From assembly GCA_051875715.1 (NCBI GenBank), contig JBJEHD010000071.1, forward strand, positions 1 to 41,926: a DNA stretch of 41,926 bases, written 5' to 3'. A model generated the notes under the pieces. That model saw nothing but the letters and a program-made list of their open reading frames with translations. It was not told where the DNA came from and did no database searches. Positions 41,535 through 41,926 of this stretch are shown piece by piece; positions within the stretch are counted from its first letter, which is position 1, and each line of letters begins with the position of its first letter. Made by a program: the position numbers and the translations under genes. The stretch comes from DYCT01 sp051875715 (GTDB taxonomy: Bacteria > Bacteroidota > Bacteroidia > Bacteroidales > Bacteroidaceae).

Positions 41535-41696
41535 ATGAAGAAAGTCTACATACAACCCACAATTGAAATCTTCCCCGTTGAATGCAGTCTCCCCATCACC
41601 ACCTCTCCAGGAGAAACGCCAAACACGCCTGGACTCAGTACCGACTCTGATAATAACGATGGAAGAGCACCCAAGCGGCCATTTTGGAGCGAATGA
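41535..41696 (+). CDS. MKKxYxxPxxE-type small protein
   Basis: A 53-codon gene starts MKKVYIQPTIEIFPVEC and ends RAPKRPFWSE. The N-terminal pattern Met-Lys-Lys-x-Tyr-x-x-Pro-x-x-Glu recurs in many short unannotated Bacteroidales proteins, especially in Prevotella and Porphyromonas; that is recollection, not a search. The middle is rich in Ser, Thr, Pro, Gly, Asp and Asn and likely disordered; no signal peptide or membrane helix is present. A near-consensus promoter ends 27 bp before the ATG, so expression is likely. Function of the group is unknown. It is too short for usual ORF cutoffs. Confidence 0.6.
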   Translation: MKKVYIQPTIEIFPVECSLPITTSPGETPNTPGLSTDSDNNDGRAPKRPFWSE

Positions 41697-41773
41697 GTTA
41701 TTTCCAACGGGAGGCGTCAACCCCAGGATTAGTCTCGTCCACATTTTACACATTCTTATGAACCACCACCCAG

Positions 41774-41798
41774 CATACCCTTACGCATAGGGGGTATG
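41774..41798 (+). terminator. weak hairpin after the small-protein gene
   Basis: CATACCC (41774-41780) and GGGTATG (41792-41798) form a 7-bp stem. No T-tract follows, so this is a possible transcript end only. Confidence 0.3.
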
Positions 41799-41837
41799 AC
41801 AGACAATCGTGCAACCCAGTGAGTGGAATATGAACAA

Positions 41838-41864
41838 GTCGCAGAAGGTACGTACCTTTGCGAC
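41838..41864 (+). promoter_or_regulatory. inverted repeat over a promoter-like site (operator candidate)
   Basis: GTCGCA (41838-41843) and TGCGAC (41859-41864) flank the perfect palindrome AAGGTACGTACCTT (41845-41858), with one extra base on the left. A plus-strand -7 match TACCTTTG lies inside it (41853-41860). A regulator bound here would block initiation. The gene it would control lies beyond the window. Confidence 0.4.
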
Positions 41865-41881
41865 ATGCGGGTACAAAATGT

Positions 41882-41914
41882 GAGAGGCCCGGAGCGAATG
41901 CTTCCGGGCCTCTC
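41882..41914 (+). other. strong hairpin at window edge
   Basis: GAGAGGCCCGGA (41882-41893) and TCCGGGCCTCTC (41903-41914) form a perfect 12-bp GC-rich stem with a 9-base loop. On the plus strand no T-run follows; the window ends in an A-run, which would be T-rich upstream on the minus strand. It could be a leader hairpin of the next gene or the end of a transcript. Confidence 0.45.
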
Positions 41915-41926
41915 GGGATGAAAAAA

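Noticed and set aside
1..41926. tRNA or rRNA genes
   Set aside because: I scanned the intergenic stretches for cloverleaf and rRNA-like sequence and saw none; all long gaps are explained by promoters, terminators or arrays.

Overview
The window reads as a chromosomal segment of a Bacteroidales bacterium (phylum Bacteroidota). Supporting signs are a bacterial V-type ATPase operon in the order E-DUF2764-A-B-D-I-K, long secreted proteins with type IX-style C-terminal sorting tails, an Omp28-like protein, promoters of the Bacteroides type (TTTG, about 20 bp, TAnnTTTG), and a MKKxYxxPxxE small protein near the right end. Base composition is moderately GC-rich except for the AT-rich first 270 bases. 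I cannot assign a genus; Prevotellaceae or Porphyromonadaceae-like families are plausible. No rRNA, tRNA, CRISPR array, insertion sequence or phage gene is visible.

Layout. Bases 1-415 hold two gene remnants: a Fur-family C-terminus and what looks like the last strands of an outer-membrane barrel, with a composition break between them. Bases 412-3579 (minus strand) carry nupG-like permease, bifunctional nuclease, rsmE and an Lrp/AsnC regulator. A plus-strand membrane glycosyltransferase follows (3782-4957), then a minus-strand TonB C-terminal-domain protein. Bases 5992-13530 are the complete minus-strand V-ATPase operon. Bases 13767-14870 (plus) encode a secreted cell-surface protein. Bases 14889-21426 (minus) carry a giant double-module sensor kinase, its response regulator and an AbgT-family transporter. 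Bases 21606-27665 (minus) carry an Omp28-like protein and a 1513-residue Fn3/choice-of-anchor-J protein. Bases 27994-33281 (plus) hold glnS, a TPR protein, a DedA protein and a polyprenyl-phosphate sugar transferase. A minus-strand SDR enzyme follows, then a minus-strand sugar-nucleotide operon (rfbA, manC, gmd, fcl). Bases 38592-41339 (minus) hold a nitroreductase, riboflavin synthase, a C11 (clostripain-like) lipoprotein peptidase and a small secreted protein. The right edge has a 53-residue small protein behind a strong promoter, and an inverted repeat over another promoter-like site.

How the parts relate. The V-ATPase is probably an ion pump or ion-driven ATPase; its K subunit keeps the sodium-ligand residues known from Enterococcus hirae NtpK. 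rfbA-manC-gmd-fcl make dTDP-glucose, GDP-mannose and GDP-fucose, which the glycosyl-1-phosphate transferase and the GT2 enzyme may use for surface polysaccharide. The kinase, regulator and AbgT transporter look like one transcription unit. Three secreted proteins appear to be type IX cargo, although the secretion machinery itself is not in the window.

The most unusual signal is structural, not coding. Four intergenic stretches (5036-5134, 21525-21601, 22855-22975, 34159-34246) are tandem arrays in strict 11-bp or 22-bp register. Each repeats a short perfect palindrome (CTGCAG, GAGTACTC, TGTACA, TTTAAA or TTGCAA) every one or two helical turns. The palindrome differs between arrays while the spacing does not. 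This is the best candidate here for something undescribed.
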